Shown here piece after piece: positions 1 through 11,473 of a DNA stretch of 64,000 nt; the stretch's first letter is position 1; every line of letters starts with the position of its first letter. The position numbers and the translations under genes are program-made. Source of the DNA: Closterium sp. Naga37s-1 (lineage: Eukaryota; Streptophyta; Zygnematophyceae; Desmidiales; Closteriaceae); the NCBI GenBank assembly GCA_947471745.1, contig CANJKZ010000979.1, positions 744,001 to 808,000 on the forward strand, given 5' to 3'. The notes beneath the pieces are model-generated. The model did not search any database, was not told where the DNA came from, and saw nothing but the letters and a program-made list of their open reading frames with translations.

Positions 1-446
1 GCCGGGAGGGGCGACCTGGAAGGGGGGGGCAGGCGTCGCCCCCTCTGCCGCCTGCTTTGGCACCCGGGGAGGCCGTGCGTCGCCCCCCCCCCCCCCCCCC
101 CCCCCCCCCCTCTCCTCCTCCTTTTTTTTCCCGCTGCTACAGCTGCCGCTGGGGGGGAGGGTGTGAGGGTGTGGGGGAGCCCGGGGAGTGGCACTGGGGT
201 GGCGGGTGTGAGACCACCCAGCACCCGTCCCTCCACCTCTCCTCTCTTCCCCCCTCTGCTGCTCCTGCAGCAGTGTGTGGGGGAGGGGGAAAGGGAGGGG
301 GAGGGGGAGGGTGAGAGGGTGTGAGGGTGTGGGGGAGCCAGGGGAGTGGTATTATTGAAACACTTTTCTCCTCCTGCGCAATCGTGATGTACCCCTTCGG
401 AGGGCGCTAACTGCATACTCATCTCCTACAGCCAGTTATAGGGGCG
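1..446 (+). mobile_element. NA-1: 3' internal part of a non-autonomous LTR element, cut by the window start
   Basis: This is a GC-rich stretch with a C homopolymer (about 86-110) followed by G-rich text, and it contains no recognisable protein. It aligns by eye to the internal part of NA-3 (28690-28960): both share the 'ctgccgcctgct' block, the 'cccgggg' block, the poly-C tract and the gtgtggggg text. It ends in 'ttataggggcg', which sits just before an LTR-like TG start, as the polypurine tract does in the other elements. The 5' part lies outside the window. Confidence 0.55.
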
Positions 447-675
447 TGTCGGAAAATATAATTTAATATTTTCTATATGTAACTGCCTGTAGGATTGATT
501 ACTGTAGTTATAGCGTTTTCCTATTTGGTGGTGCACCTTTCTTGCTTGTTGTCTCATATTTGTACCCTTGAACCTATAGTGAAACCCCTCATTCCTCTCG
601 ACATTTTTCCTAAACTCGAACTCAACTTCCTACCTCACTAGCTATGGCTCCTAAGTCTAGCTAAGAACTTTGTCA
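447..675 (+). repeat. NA-1 3' LTR (approximate right end)
   Basis: It begins tgtcgg after a purine-rich tract and resembles the NA-3 LTR in its second half: both have 'tagtgaaacccct', a pyrimidine run, and 'ctatggct' followed by 'ctaag' text. The right end is placed at the last CA (675), just before sequence that reads into the MULE transposase. No target duplication can be tested because the other end is outside the window. Confidence 0.45.
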
Positions 676-1031
676 CGTCTCGAAACATTCTCTCCATATC
701 GCTTCCATTGTCACATACACATTCTTAAGCACACCATTCACCTTCTGTTTTCTCAACGTGCCTATCTTTTCTCGCACATCGTCATCCCTCATAGTAGGCT
801 CAAGGAAAGGATGCTGAAGGAGCGCTTTGGAGATTGGAAAACTTCTTTCCGCTACATTCCTCGGGTGTTGGAATGGTTCAGAGAGATTGACCCTGATTCA
901 ACGCTCGACCTTGTGACGAGGGATCACGCTTTCTTCCGGGCTTTTGCCGCCCCATCGGCATAAAAAACTGCTCTAAGGTTCTGCCGACCGGTCATTGGCA
1001 TGGATGGTACATTTCTCATTCGGGCGCAGCG
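676..1031 (+). pseudogene. MULE (Mutator-like) transposase, N-terminal fragment
   Basis: The frame reads LKERFGDWKTSFRYIPRVLE and then, after an in-frame TAA at 961-963, CRPVIGMDGTFLIRAQ. The last segment is the start of the MULE DDE catalytic domain and holds the first catalytic Asp (in GMDGTF). The frame runs straight into the Copia-1 insertion, whose target duplication cagcg is 1027-1031, and resumes at 7558. The TAA, the insertion and the NA-1 LTR immediately upstream make the gene non-functional at this locus. The true N-terminus is not visible. Confidence 0.75.
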
Positions 1032-1161
1032 TGTCAGATTTATATGACTTAGCTGCTGTAGGCTTTAATGGGGTAGCACATATGGGGTACAGCTTTCTAG
1101 GGTTTGTACTTGTACCCAACTTTCCCTTAGTCATTTCCATTCCTGTTTTCATAATTTCACA
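1032..1161 (+). repeat. Copia-1 5' LTR
   Basis: 130 bp, tgtcag...ttcaca, matching 7423-7552 except around 'ggctttaatgggg' versus 'ggctatagtgggg'. It is followed directly by the primer-binding site. Confidence 0.93.
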
Positions 1162-1212
1162 TGGTATAGAGCGGGTTCCTACATGGGATCGTTCCTTCCT
1201 AAGGGCCCACCA
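1162..1212 (+). promoter_or_regulatory. Copia-1 primer-binding site, hairpin and GGGCCCACC motif
   Basis: tggtatagagc matches the initiator tRNA-Met-type PBS (tggtatcagagc) with a small change. It is followed by a possible hairpin (ggttcc / gggatc, two wobble pairs) and by gggcccacc at about 1202-1210. The same arrangement recurs in the other elements of this family in the window. Confidence 0.6.
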
Positions 1213-1239
1213 TAAGAATTTTTTTTAGCTGCCCGCGCG

Positions 1240-1885
1240 CATTGCGCCCTGCCCTAAATTTTTTTTTTAGCGGCCCCTACGCTGCCCCTACGCGGCCCCT
1301 ACGCGGCCTCCTACGCGCCCCCTATGCGACCCCTGGCGGCGCCCTGACAAGGCCCCTGCCGGCACCCTATCGCGGCCCCTGACGCGGCCCCTGGCGGCGC
1401 CCTGACGCGGCCCCTGGCGGCGCCCTGACACGGCCCCTGACGCCGCCTGACGCGGCCCTGACGCGGCCCCTGACGCGGCCCTGACGCGGCCTGACGCGGC
1501 CCCTGGCGGCGCCCTGACGCGGCCCCTGACGCGGCGCCCTGACGCGGCCCCTGCCGCGGCCCTGACGCGGCCCTGACGCGGCCCCTGACGCGGCCCTGAC
1601 GCGGCCTGACGCGGCCCCTGCCGCGGCCCTGACGCGGCCCCTGACGCGGCCCTGACGCGGCCCTGACGCGGCCCCTGCCGCGGCCCTGACGCGGCCCCTG
1701 ACGCGGCCCCTGACGCGGCCCCTGACGCGGCCTGACGCGGCCCTGACGCGGCTCCTGGCGGCGCCCTGCCGCGGCCCCTGACGCGGCCCCTACGTCGCCC
1801 CTGTCGCGGCCCCTAACGCGGCCCCTACACCGCCCCTGCCGCGGCCTCTGCACGGCCCCTGCAGCGGCCCCTGCACCGCCCCTGC
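1240..1885 (+). repeat. Copia-1 leader: GC-rich degenerate tandem repeats
   Basis: Short units of the type gcggcccctgac and gcggccctgac are repeated for about 640 bp between the PBS and the remnant gag. Long open frames here encode only Ala/Arg/Gly/Pro repeats and are not credible genes. Confidence 0.8.
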
Positions 1886-4800
1886 CGCACCCCCATCTTT
1901 GAGGGGTGTTCCCCCTCCCCCCTTTTGCCCTCTGTTGCCTCTGCTGCTGCGGCCGACCTCGTTGGGCTTGAGTCGGTCGGTGCGGCGTCTACCCCTAGCG
2001 GGAGACGCCGCCCTGGCAAGGGCAAGGGGGGCAGGGGCACTGGAGGAGCTAGCGGGGGTGGTGGAGGCGGCGGTGGAGGCGGTGGAGGGGGTAGGGGTGG
2101 CGGTGGGGGTGGTGGCGGGGGTGGAGGTGTCGGTGGCGGCAGTGGAGGCGGAGGCGGCGGCGGCGGTGGCGGTGGGAGCGGAGGTGGCGGCGGTGGAGGA
2201 GGAGGCGGCGGAGGAGGTGGAGCTGGTCAGGGTGGCGCTGCGCAGAGGGTCGGCTCCGGTGGTGGTCAGCGCCAGCAGCAGCAGCAGCAGCAGCGCACTC
2301 GTGACATCCCCCCCCCTCAGCAGCTCCGTGAGTGGTACGCTGCACGCCAGCGGGGTGGGGGTACTGGTCCGTGCACCTACGTCCTCCGCACCGGCGACCG
2401 CGCGGGTGAGCAGTGCGGAGGTGCGCACTCCACCCAGCGCTGCTTTGGCCGCCTGACGGACGCTTGGCGTCACCAGTTCCCTGAGGCCACTGAGATTCCC
2501 CGCTGGGGTGAGCTGTCTAGGGCGGGTGTAGCTGTCTTTGACCTTGACTTTGATGCTATTCTTGCTGCCATGTATACTGTGACTATTAGTGATGAGGGGG
2601 ACTGTTACCGGTGTTTTCAGCCCGACCCGGGCATTGAGACTGCTGCTCTAGGTACTGGTGAGGCTGCTGCTCTAGGTGCTAGCGAGGCTGCTGCTCTAGG
2701 TGCGTCTGCTCCCTCAGGTACTGGTGAGTCTGCTCTCTCAGGTTCTGCGTCGGCTCCGGCCTCCCACACCTTCACCCTTGACTCGGTGGCTTCTCGCTCC
2801 TTCTTTCGAGACCGCACCACACTCACGCCGCTTGGCCGGCCAGTTGCAGTCTCTCTGGCAGACCCCTCTGGGGGTCGTGTCCTTGCTCACTTCTCCACTG
2901 TCCTCCCGTGTCCGGCGGCCCCCTCTGGCACCCTGTCTGGTCTTTACCTCCCCTCGTTCTCTACGAACTTGGTGAGTGGTGCTGACCTACAGGATGCGGG
3001 GGTTCACCAGTTCACTCCTGCGAGTCAGCGGGTGACCCACTGCACGGACGCTCGGACTGGCCGACACCTGGCCACGTTTACACGTCGGCCGGGGTCGAGC
3101 TGTACACCCTGACCACTGCGTCTCCTCCAGTCACTGCGTCTGGTCAGGTAGCTGCGTCGGGTCAGGTGTTTGCTGCAGTGTCCAGGTCTGGTCCTGAGTC
3201 TGTCCCCTGTTCGTGTCGCCTCCTGTCTCACGAGACTCTTCTCTGGCACCACCGCCTTGGTCACCCCTCCCTGCTTCGTCTCCGAGGCATGGCCTCCCGT
3301 GTCCTTGTCTCTGGTCTTCCCCGGTCCCTCCCTCCCCTTCCTCCGGGGCCTGGACCTACCTGCGTCCCCTGTGTCGAGGGGCGGCAGCGGGCTGCCCCCC
3401 ACTCCTCCCAGTTTCCTCCGACAGAGGCCCTGCTGCAGACGCTTCACATGGACGTGTGGGGCCCGGCCCGCGTCCGTGGACAGGGTCACGAGCGCTACTT
3501 CCTGCTGGTGGTTGACGACTACTCGCGTTACACCACAGTCTTCCCCTTGCGCAGCAAGGGTGATGTCACTGAGGTGTTGATCGACTGGATCCGCGCAGCT
3601 CGTCTCCAGCTCAGGCGGAGCTTCGGCTCGGACTTTCCTGTTCTGCGTCTGCACTCTGACAGAGGCGGAGAGTTCTCCTCTGGCCTTCTGCGAGCCTACT
3701 GTCGTGCACGAGGCATCCGCCAGACCTTCACGCTTCCGGACTCTCCACAGCAAAATGGGATTGCTGAGCGCCGCATTGGCATGGTCATGGACGTCGCCCG
3801 TACGTCCATGATGCATGCGGCTGCCCCCCATTTTCTGTGGCCGTTTGTGGTTCGGTACGCGGCGCATCAGATCAACCTTCAGCCCAGGGTCTCCATGCCG
3901 GAGACCTCCCCAGCTTTGCTGTGGACGGGGAAGGTTGGCGATGCGTCTGCGTTCCGTGTCTGGGGATCTCGGGCGTTTGTCCGCGACTTGTCTGCGGACA
4001 AGCTGTCCCCTCGTGCTGCTCCTTGCGTCTTCCTGGGTTTCCCCCCTGACGCCCCAGGGTGGCAGTTCTACCACCCCACCTCTCGCCGTGTTCTGTCCTC
4101 CCAGGACGTCACGTTCGACGAGTCGGTCCCCTACTACCGCCTCTTCCCCTACCGCACTCCGTCCCTCCCCCCGCCACCGCTCTTCCTTGTGCCAGGTCCC
4201 CCCCCGGTAGACCCCCTCCCCCCTCAGGGTCCTGCCCCTTCAGGTGTGTCCCAGGTAGACGCAGTCGAGCCTGTCGAGGTTACTGGTGACTCTGGTGCTG
4301 CTGAGGGTGCTGAGCCTGGGGGTGCTGACTCTGGGGGTGCTGAGCGTGTGGGTGCTACGCCTGGGGGTGCTGAGCCTGAGGGTGCTACTACTGGGGGTCC
4401 TGAGCCTGGGGGTGCTGAGCCTGGGGGTGCTACTACTGGGGTTGTTGAGCCTGGGGGTGCTGAGCCTGGGGGTGCTACGCCTGGGGGTGCTGAGCCTGGG
4501 GGTGCCACGCCTGGAGGTGCTGAGCTTGGGGGTGCGGAGCCTGAGGGAGCTGGGCCTGCTCGTGTGGCGTCTGGCGGTGCTGAGCCTGGAGGTTCTCCGG
4601 GTGCTTCGTCTCGGCGGGAGCCACTCTCTCCACAGGAGCTGCGCGAGTGGTTTGCCCGGCGCTGGAGGCGTGCTGCTCGAGCTGGAGGTTCTTCGGCTGC
4701 TGAGGGTGCTGGTGCCGCGGGTCCCGGAGGTGCTCGTCCTGGGAGTACTGGAGCTGCTGGGCCTGCGGGTACGACTGGAGCTGGAGCTGCTGAGGGTGTT

Positions 4801-7215
4801 GGCGCTGAGGCTACTGCTGTCGGTCCTGGAGGCGGTCCTGCTGGGGGTACTACTGGTGCTGCTGGAGGTCCTGGAGCTGGAGGTGCTGCTGACGCTGGTG
4901 CTGCCGCTGGGGGTACTGGTGCTGTCCCTGCTGTGTCTGGAGTCGCCGCGCGGCCTCGGCCGTACTTCGTTCCGCTCCTTCAGCAGGTTCTTGGTCTCCC
5001 GCCTTCTACTGGTCCTCCTCCTCCCTTAGAGTGTCCACAGCCTGTCCCGTCACAGTTACAGTTACAGCCGGCTTCCCCACTGCCCGCTCCTTCTCCCTAC
5101 ACTGGTCCTACTGGAGGTCTTGCTGAGCGTCGTGAGCTTGCGTCTCGCCCTGCGTCGCCTGTCCGTGCTGCTCGCACTAGTGGTCGTGGTCCGCGTCAGC
5201 GTCCTCCTCCTGTCCCTGGCACGCACCGGATGTCTCTGCGTCCGTCCACTGCTCCTCTGCGTGCCCCTTTGCCTTCTCCTCCTGAGTCCTCTCTTCCTGC
5301 TCTTCCTGACCCGGAGTCGGACTCTCTTCGTGCTGCCAGTCCTACTGTCACGCGTCTCCTTGCTACTGTTGTCACTGACCCTTCCTTTGAGTCCACTGCT
5401 GCGTCTTCCCTAGTTACTGAGCTTGTCGACTTTGCAGCTCGCTGTCGTCTAGACTACGCTGCTAGTCTTGTTGCTGAGTCTGAGTCTGTCTGTCCTCCGT
5501 CCGTCGGGGGTGAGTGTGCCCTTTGCACGGACGTCCTTGAGGACAGGCAGGAGGAGTTCCAGTGTTTGGCTGCTGCTTCACCTCATCTCGTGTCCGTACT
5601 GCTTACCCCTGAGGGAGACCCGGATGCACTTGACATCCCGACTCCGCGCTCTTACGCGGAGGCGATAGAGGGTCCCTACTCCTCTCAGTGGCAGGCAGCT
5701 ATGGACGCAGAGATGGCTTCGTGGAAGTCCACAGGCACCTACGTTGACGAGGTTCCCCCGCCTGGGGCGAACATCGTCAGTGGCATGTGGATTTTCAGGG
5801 TGAAGCGGCCGCCGGGTTCTCCGCCTGTCTTCAAGGCGCGTTACGTGGCTCGTGGCTTCAGTCAGCGGCAGGGAGTTGACTACTTTCAGACCTTCTCTCC
5901 CACCCCGAAGATGACCACTCTTCGGGTACTGCTGCACATAGCTGCTCACCGCGACTACGAGCTGCACTCTCTTGACTTCAGCACTGCTTTCTTGCAGGGC
6001 AGCCTGCACGAGGAGATCTGGCTGCGTCGCCCACCTGGCTTCACTGGGTCTTTTCCTCCTGGCACCCAGTGGAGCCTCCGGCGGCCAGTCTACGGTCTCC
6101 GCCAGGCACCGCGTGAGTGGCACGACACACTGAGGACTACACTTGCGGCTCTTGGGTTTGCTCCCTCTACTGCCGACCCGTCGCTGTTTCTGCGCACCGA
6201 CACTTCTTTGCCGCCGTTCTACATCCTCGTGTACGTCGACGACTTGGTCTTCGCCACAGCTGACACTGCTGGACTCGCCCACGTGAAGTCCGAGCTGTAG
6301 AAGAGACACACGTGCACAGACCTGGGTGAACTGCGCAGCTACCTTGGCTTGCAGATCACCCGGGACAGAGCACAGCGCACCATTACCCTGACTCAGTCAC
6401 ACATGGTGCAGCAGGTCCTTCAGCGCTTCGGCTTCACGTACTCCTCGCCTCAGGCCACTCCTCTGCCTACTCGCCACTCGCTCTCAGCTCTGCCTTCGGA
6501 TGAGTCCGTAGAGTCGAGTGGCTCGTACCCAGAGCTTGTTGGCTGCCTCATGTACCTGATGACCTGCACACGACCTGACCTTGCATACCCTCTTAGCATT
6601 CTTGCACGCTATGTTGCTCCTGGGAGACACAGACCGGAGCACATGGCTGCAGCGAAGAGGGTGTTGCGCTACTTGTGCAGTACGTCGGGCATGGGGCTTG
6701 TGCTTGGAGGGCAGAGTCCAGTGGTCCTCACTGGGCACGCAGACGCTTCTTGGGCTGACGACCAGGCTACGCAGCGGTCGTCACAGGGTTACACCTTCAG
6801 CCTTGGTTCCGGCTCTGTTTCGTGGCGGGCTACCCGCTCGTCTTCTGTTCTCGGCTCCAGTTGTGAGGCTGAGATCTACGCCGGGGCCATGGCTGCACAG
6901 GAGCTTCGCTGGCTCACCTACCTGCTGACTGACCTTGGAGAGCCGCCTCGTTCTCCTCCAGTGCTGTACGTAGACAACAAGGCCATGCTGGCCTTGTGTC
7001 GAGAGCAGAGACTGGAGCACAGAACGAAGCACATTGCTCTCCGCTACTTCCTTGCTCGTGAGCTACAGCAGCGTGGTCAGCTGCGGCTTGCGTACGTGGC
7101 CTCTCAGGCCAACACTGCTGATATCTTCACCAAGGCACTTGCGCCTTGTGATCATCAGCGCTTCTGTACTCAGCTGGGTCTTGTGCCTACCTTGCCTCAC
7201 TTGCTCACCCCTTGA
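1886..7215 (+). pseudogene. Copia-1 gag-pol polyprotein, degenerate
   Basis: Compared with Copia-4, roughly the first 214 codons of gag are missing; the leader repeats join directly to the 'cacccccatcttt' codons. A Gly-rich linker and the expanded knuckle C-x13-C-x3-H-x4-C follow. The protease motif is DSV (GTG at 2786-2788) instead of DSG. A 1-bp loss near 3099 shifts the frame. The GAG-pre-integrase HHCC, the integrase D, D and E (MDVWGP, LHSDRGGEF, NGIAERR) and the RT YVDDLVF motif are present. A TAG at 6298-6300, where Copia-4 has CAG, ends the RT frame; RNase H continues in the same frame to 7215. It cannot make a complete polyprotein. Confidence 0.93.
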
Positions 7216-7422
7216 CCTTGTTTGTACTGTTGCATATATATATTCACCTGCTCTTGCTTGTCTAGCCTTATTTATATATGTAATCCTGCATGTGAACTGG
7301 CCTTGTGGCCTTGAACTTGTGCTCGGAATGTGTGGTGACTTTGTGATCCACCCTGAGCTTGCTTTGCTTTGCTTGACTGGTCTTGTGACCCCTTGTTCTC
7401 CCCCACTTTGCCTATGGGGGTG

Positions 7423-7552
7423 TGTCAGATTTATATGACTTAGCTGCTGTAGGCTATAGTGGGGTAGCACATATGGGGTACAGCTTTCTAGGGTTTGTAC
7501 TTGTACCCAACTTTCCCTTAGTCATTTCCATTCCTGTTTTCATAATTTCACA
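7423..7552 (+). repeat. Copia-1 3' LTR
   Basis: 130 bp, preceded by polypurine tract cctatgggggtg and followed by target duplication cagcg. Confidence 0.93.
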
Positions 7553-9784
7553 CAGCGGGCTACGCTCTTGGTTGCGGCTGCTAAAGATGGAAATAACCAG
7601 CTTGTTCCACTCGCTTTCGGTCTATGCGAGAGCGAGAATAAAGACAGTTGGAAGTGGTTTTGTGAGAAGTTGTTGACGCATTTTCCTTCGTGGCCGGCTA
7701 CCCACGATGCCTCCCTTATCAGTGATCGTGATAAAGGGTTAATACCGGCGGTTAAAGAACTGTTCCCATCCCAGTTCCCCCACTACTTTTGCAGCTGGCA
7801 TTTGGAGCAGAATGTGCTGAAGTTTGGCCCTAACGCCTCTGAACTCTTCAAGAAGCTCGCAAACTGCCGCACGAAGCGGAAGTTTGGCAAACTCGTGAGG
7901 CGATGCCGGGCCGAGTGTGCTGCAATGGCGAACTACCTCTTTGGGGTCGAAGAGGCCCGTGTGCAGCAGACCCGTGGCAGACGGGGAGCCGACCAGCGTG
8001 CAAGGGAGCCAGAGGGCGGGGATGGGTTACGGAGCCGGACGGGTGCGGCAAAACGAGCCAGAATGGCAAGGATGGAAGTGCGGCGGCAAAGGAGGAGTGG
8101 TCGCAGGGGAGACCAGCAGACACCATCTCGGCAGCCACCATCTCAGCAGCCACCATCTCAGCATCCACCAACTCAGCAGCCACCATATCAGCAGCCACCA
8201 CTTCAGCAGCAACCATGCCAGCAGCCACCATCTCAGCAGCCACCATATCAGCAGCCACCACTTCATCAGCAACCATCCCAGCAGCCATCATCTCAGCAGC
8301 AGCCATCTCAGCAGCCACCATCTCAGCAGCCCCATAGGGACCATGGGTTCAGGCCCATGCCAACTGCGAATCATACTCGTGACCGCCCTTGTGACCTACG
8401 GCCTAAATCGGCGGCTGCCGACAACGTGCATCCATCTGATCATGTGACAGCAACACCATCCGAGCTCCCTTCGTTGGCAGGCGAGAATGTGGGAGATATG
8501 CTTACAACCATGTCCGACAGTCAGGCGGAGGCAGATACCAAAGAAGTATTCATGGAGCAGTTCGACGTGGAGGATGGGAGCCAAATCAGCTGCGGGGAGG
8601 AACCGGAGGATGATGAGGTTGAGGAGTGTACAGACATGGGCCACTGCTCTCAAGCCAACACTACTACAACTCAACGGCTATCCACCACAGCAACGCAGCA
8701 AGCGGCCATGAGACGCCAACAGCGGATGGAGATTATAAGGGGAAGGCGGAATGCAACAGAGGGAAGTGCAAGAGGGCTAGAACGCGCCGAATCACCTGCA
8801 GCACAGCTGCCAACGCAAGGGAGCCAAACTGTCCGTCGGTCAACATCGCAGCAGGGTGTTTCCCCTACCATGGGTCGGGCCAACGAAGCCGATTCGGCCA
8901 CGGACGTCAACCACGCAGAAGACACGGGATTGGTGGGGTTGGGCAGTGCGGATGCTCAACGGGAGGACAGTGACAACATGGAGGAAGGGGCGAACATTGT
9001 TGTTCGCACGGGTCAGGATGCACCGAGATATAAGAGGAAAAAAAAAATCACTGTATTCATCAAGCAATGGGCACGGTGTTATGCCCCCACGTGTCGGTTT
9101 GGCATCTACAGCAGCCAAATGGTGGAGTCCATCAACAACGCTATCAAGAAGATCCGTATCTTGCCTGTTTCCTATGTAATGGCGGGCATGTGGGATTGGA
9201 TGGCAAAGATGTACTCGGATGGGCATCGGAAGTCTTCTAACTGGCAGCATGCACTGACGGTCGAAGCTGAGACGCGGTTCGAGCTGAAAAAGAACCGAAG
9301 CCGTGGTTACAGAGTCACCCGCAACGGTCTAAACAAGGAAAGGGTTCGGAACAAGGGGAGCGTTCTGGATCAACGTCCTCTCTCCTTCAACAATGATGTG
9401 GGAGAGAGATTGTGCGAGTGCAAAAACTGGCAGGAATATCGGTTTCCATGCTCACATGCGTTTGCACACTTACGGGATAGGGGAATGGATGTTATTCCCT
9501 TGATCAGCAGGTATTGGAAGACGGACAACTGGAGAAGGACTTACGCGGACCTCATTCCGTATTCGTGTGTAGACACTGTTATTGCGGAAACCGAGCCGGT
9601 TGAGGAGGGAGTTTGTGATGCCCCTGTTTTTGTGCAGAGAGGATCAGGGCGGCCACACTCTAACCGAAGGCGTGAAGCACCAAAACGGCCATACAAGTGT
9701 GGCGACCGTGGGTCGACTGAGCATACTAGGAAGAAGTGTAAGGGGAAATATGGGGGGTCAGGGGTGTATAATGTAGCAAACTAG
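7553..9784 (+). pseudogene. MULE transposase, catalytic and C-terminal part with SWIM finger
   Basis: After the duplicated cagcg the frame resumes as LLVAAAKDGNNQLVPLAFG. The second catalytic Asp lies in SDRDKGL, followed by FCSWHLEQN. The likely third acidic residue lies in SSQMVESINNA near 9120. Between them is an insertion of roughly 340 residues (about 7980-9040), with QQPPSQ repeats at 8120-8330 and acidic and polar low-complexity text. A SWIM zinc finger (CEC ... CSH) lies near 9412-9460. At the C-terminus is a degenerate CCHC knuckle, CGDRGSTEHTRKKC, with Arg where the second Cys is expected. MULE transposases act in the nucleus, binding terminal inverted repeats. The frame stays open from 7558 to 9784, so the damage lies mainly in the 5' part. 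Confidence 0.85.
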
Positions 9785-11473
9785 TGGTATGGGGAACGGA
9801 AAATTGCTGAGTGTTGACTACTAAGGACTGTATATAGCATCTTCTTTGCTTCTAGATGAATATAGGCTAATTTTTGACGGTATATAGTACATTAATGATA
9901 CCCCATATGAACGGTCATCTACAATATGCTCTTGACCAATAATACACACACGAACAAATGACCGGCCATATTCACTACCGCACTTGACCAGTAATACACT
10001 CACGAACATATGGCTGGTCATATATTCCCGCGCATATGACCGGTCATATGCGCATGAGCATATGACTGGTCGAAAGACAACGCGCATATGAACGGTCCAT
10101 TGGCCGGGTTGACGGGTTCGATGTCATCGCGCGCGCATACCGTTACGTGACAAGGACGGATACAGTTTAGTTTTTTATTATTGTTCATTATAAACATATA
10201 TAATGGTTGTAGAGGTCAACATTCCAGTGGAGAATGTATAAAGCACTAGAAATCCACAAAAAAGTGTTATGTTGAAACAGGGTTTCACGCAAATGTTGTA
10301 AATGCAGCTGGATGGAGAGCTGTGTCGGCACTGCATAACGACTTTCTAATCGGGAAAACATGTAATGTGCATTTCCGTCGTCAACTGATCTTAGCCTGGA
10401 AAGATCCTAAGCGCTTTTCTCAGCCCAACAAATATAAGGGTTGCAATTCAAGATTGCAATTACACATGGTTCTTCTAACAAGTGGTGTAACCAACACGAC
10501 CGGACCGTAAATGGATACAATACATAAAGTAAGTGGATACAATTCTACAATTGACGTGTTGTGTGTAGGGCTGAGAAAAGCCCTTAGGATCTGATGATGT
10601 CCTATTACATTATCAACTGCACAAACAAAACCACTTCAATTGGGTTATAAGGATTGCACTTACATAGTTATTTTCTGATATGCCGGCGACTAGAGACTAA
10701 ATTATTAGGCGTTGGGCCAAGTAATAAATCACTTTGTCTATTTTCGTCACAATCAGAATAATTCAGAAACCATGGTAAACAAATATTTGCTATGTATCGA
10801 GTCTGCAGGGCATGTAGTGCGTGGATGCGAAATTTATAACATCGCGTACATCGCCAAATGCCCGGGCATATATCACATGCATATGACCGGACATAGCACA
10901 CGCGCAGTTGCCTGTCAAATTGCACATGGATATGACCGGTCAATTCCGAATTGCATTTGATTGGTCCGTGCATATGAGCGGTTCATATGCAATCGAGCTT
11001 TTTTGACAGGCATACAAATATGACCGGGCATCTTTGGCTTGCGTTTGATTGGTCCGCGCATATGAGCGTCATATGCGTATGGGCGCAGTTGACAGGTTAT
11101 GAAGTGCGCATTTCAACTGTGAACATTTCGGTAAGTTCGGCTTTGCGGTTACATCGCAACCCTAACGATCCGCGACTCAGTACAATGCGCGAAGTACAAA
11201 TAAATCCCTCGTAACATCACAAATGTACAAACGAATTACGGTAACCATGTAATTGCGCGTGAGGTACGAAGCTCAACCCAAACACTGGCACCAACTAAAC
11301 CACGTCATGTGCCGGGCATATTCCTCTCGATATGTCCGCCAGAACGCAAAGTTAGGGATAGATAGCTCCTAGAGTAGATACTAGAAGTTCTACCGGTTTA
11401 GGCCTCTAGCACCCTTTCCTATCACTAACTCCGTACTTACTTGATACACGAGCCGTCGGCGCGCGATTAGGCC
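9785..11473. other. AT-richer spacer between MULE transposase and Ulp1-AP2 gene, with palindrome clusters
   Basis: No credible coding sequence was found. Two clusters (about 9905-10100 and 10870-11090) contain many variants of CATATGACCGGTCATATG, with bare or partial forms such as catatggctggtcata, catatgactggtc, catatgaacggtc, catatgaccggacat and catatgagcggttcatatg. The stretch between them (10140-10860) is AT-rich without recognised features. This could be regulatory or subterminal transposon DNA. Confidence 0.6.
10030..10053. repeat. Perfect 24-bp palindrome with CATATGACCGGTCATATG core
   Basis: The sequence reads the same on both strands over 24 bp, centred between 10041 and 10042. It is the best-preserved member of the palindrome cluster. 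It could be a dimeric protein-binding site or a fold-back, but its function is unknown. Confidence 0.85.

Larger units (their letters stand above)
1032..7552 (+). mobile_element. Copia-1: Ty1/copia LTR retrotransposon, degenerate
   Basis: The element has 130-bp LTRs (1032-1161 and 7423-7552) starting TG and ending CA, flanked by the 5-bp target duplication cagcg (1027-1031 and 7553-7557). The left flank continues into the right flank in frame inside a MULE transposase, so the insertion is clear. Internal order is PBS, GC-rich leader repeats, truncated gag, protease, integrase, RT, RNase H and polypurine tract (cctatgggggtg, 7411-7422). The order protease-integrase-RT-RNase H defines Ty1/copia. 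The LTRs differ at about two positions. Confidence 0.95.

Noticed and set aside
3025-4074. Long minus-strand open frame opposite Copia-1 pol (similar frames at 18030-19094 and 33315-34310)
   Set aside because: It mirrors the GC-rich plus-strand gag-pol frame in all related copies and shows no known domain; it is a codon-bias shadow.
4286-5029. Leu/Val-rich 247-residue frame that looks like membrane segments
   Set aside because: It is the +1 shift of the GGAEPGG-type linker repeats in Copia-1 pol and recurs in the same place in Copia-2, -4 and -5.
8120-8330. Alternative Ser/His- and Ala/Ile-rich frames across the CAG-rich repeat
   Set aside because: The QQPPSQ phase lies in the uninterrupted transposase frame that joins MULE motifs on both sides; the other phases are shadows.
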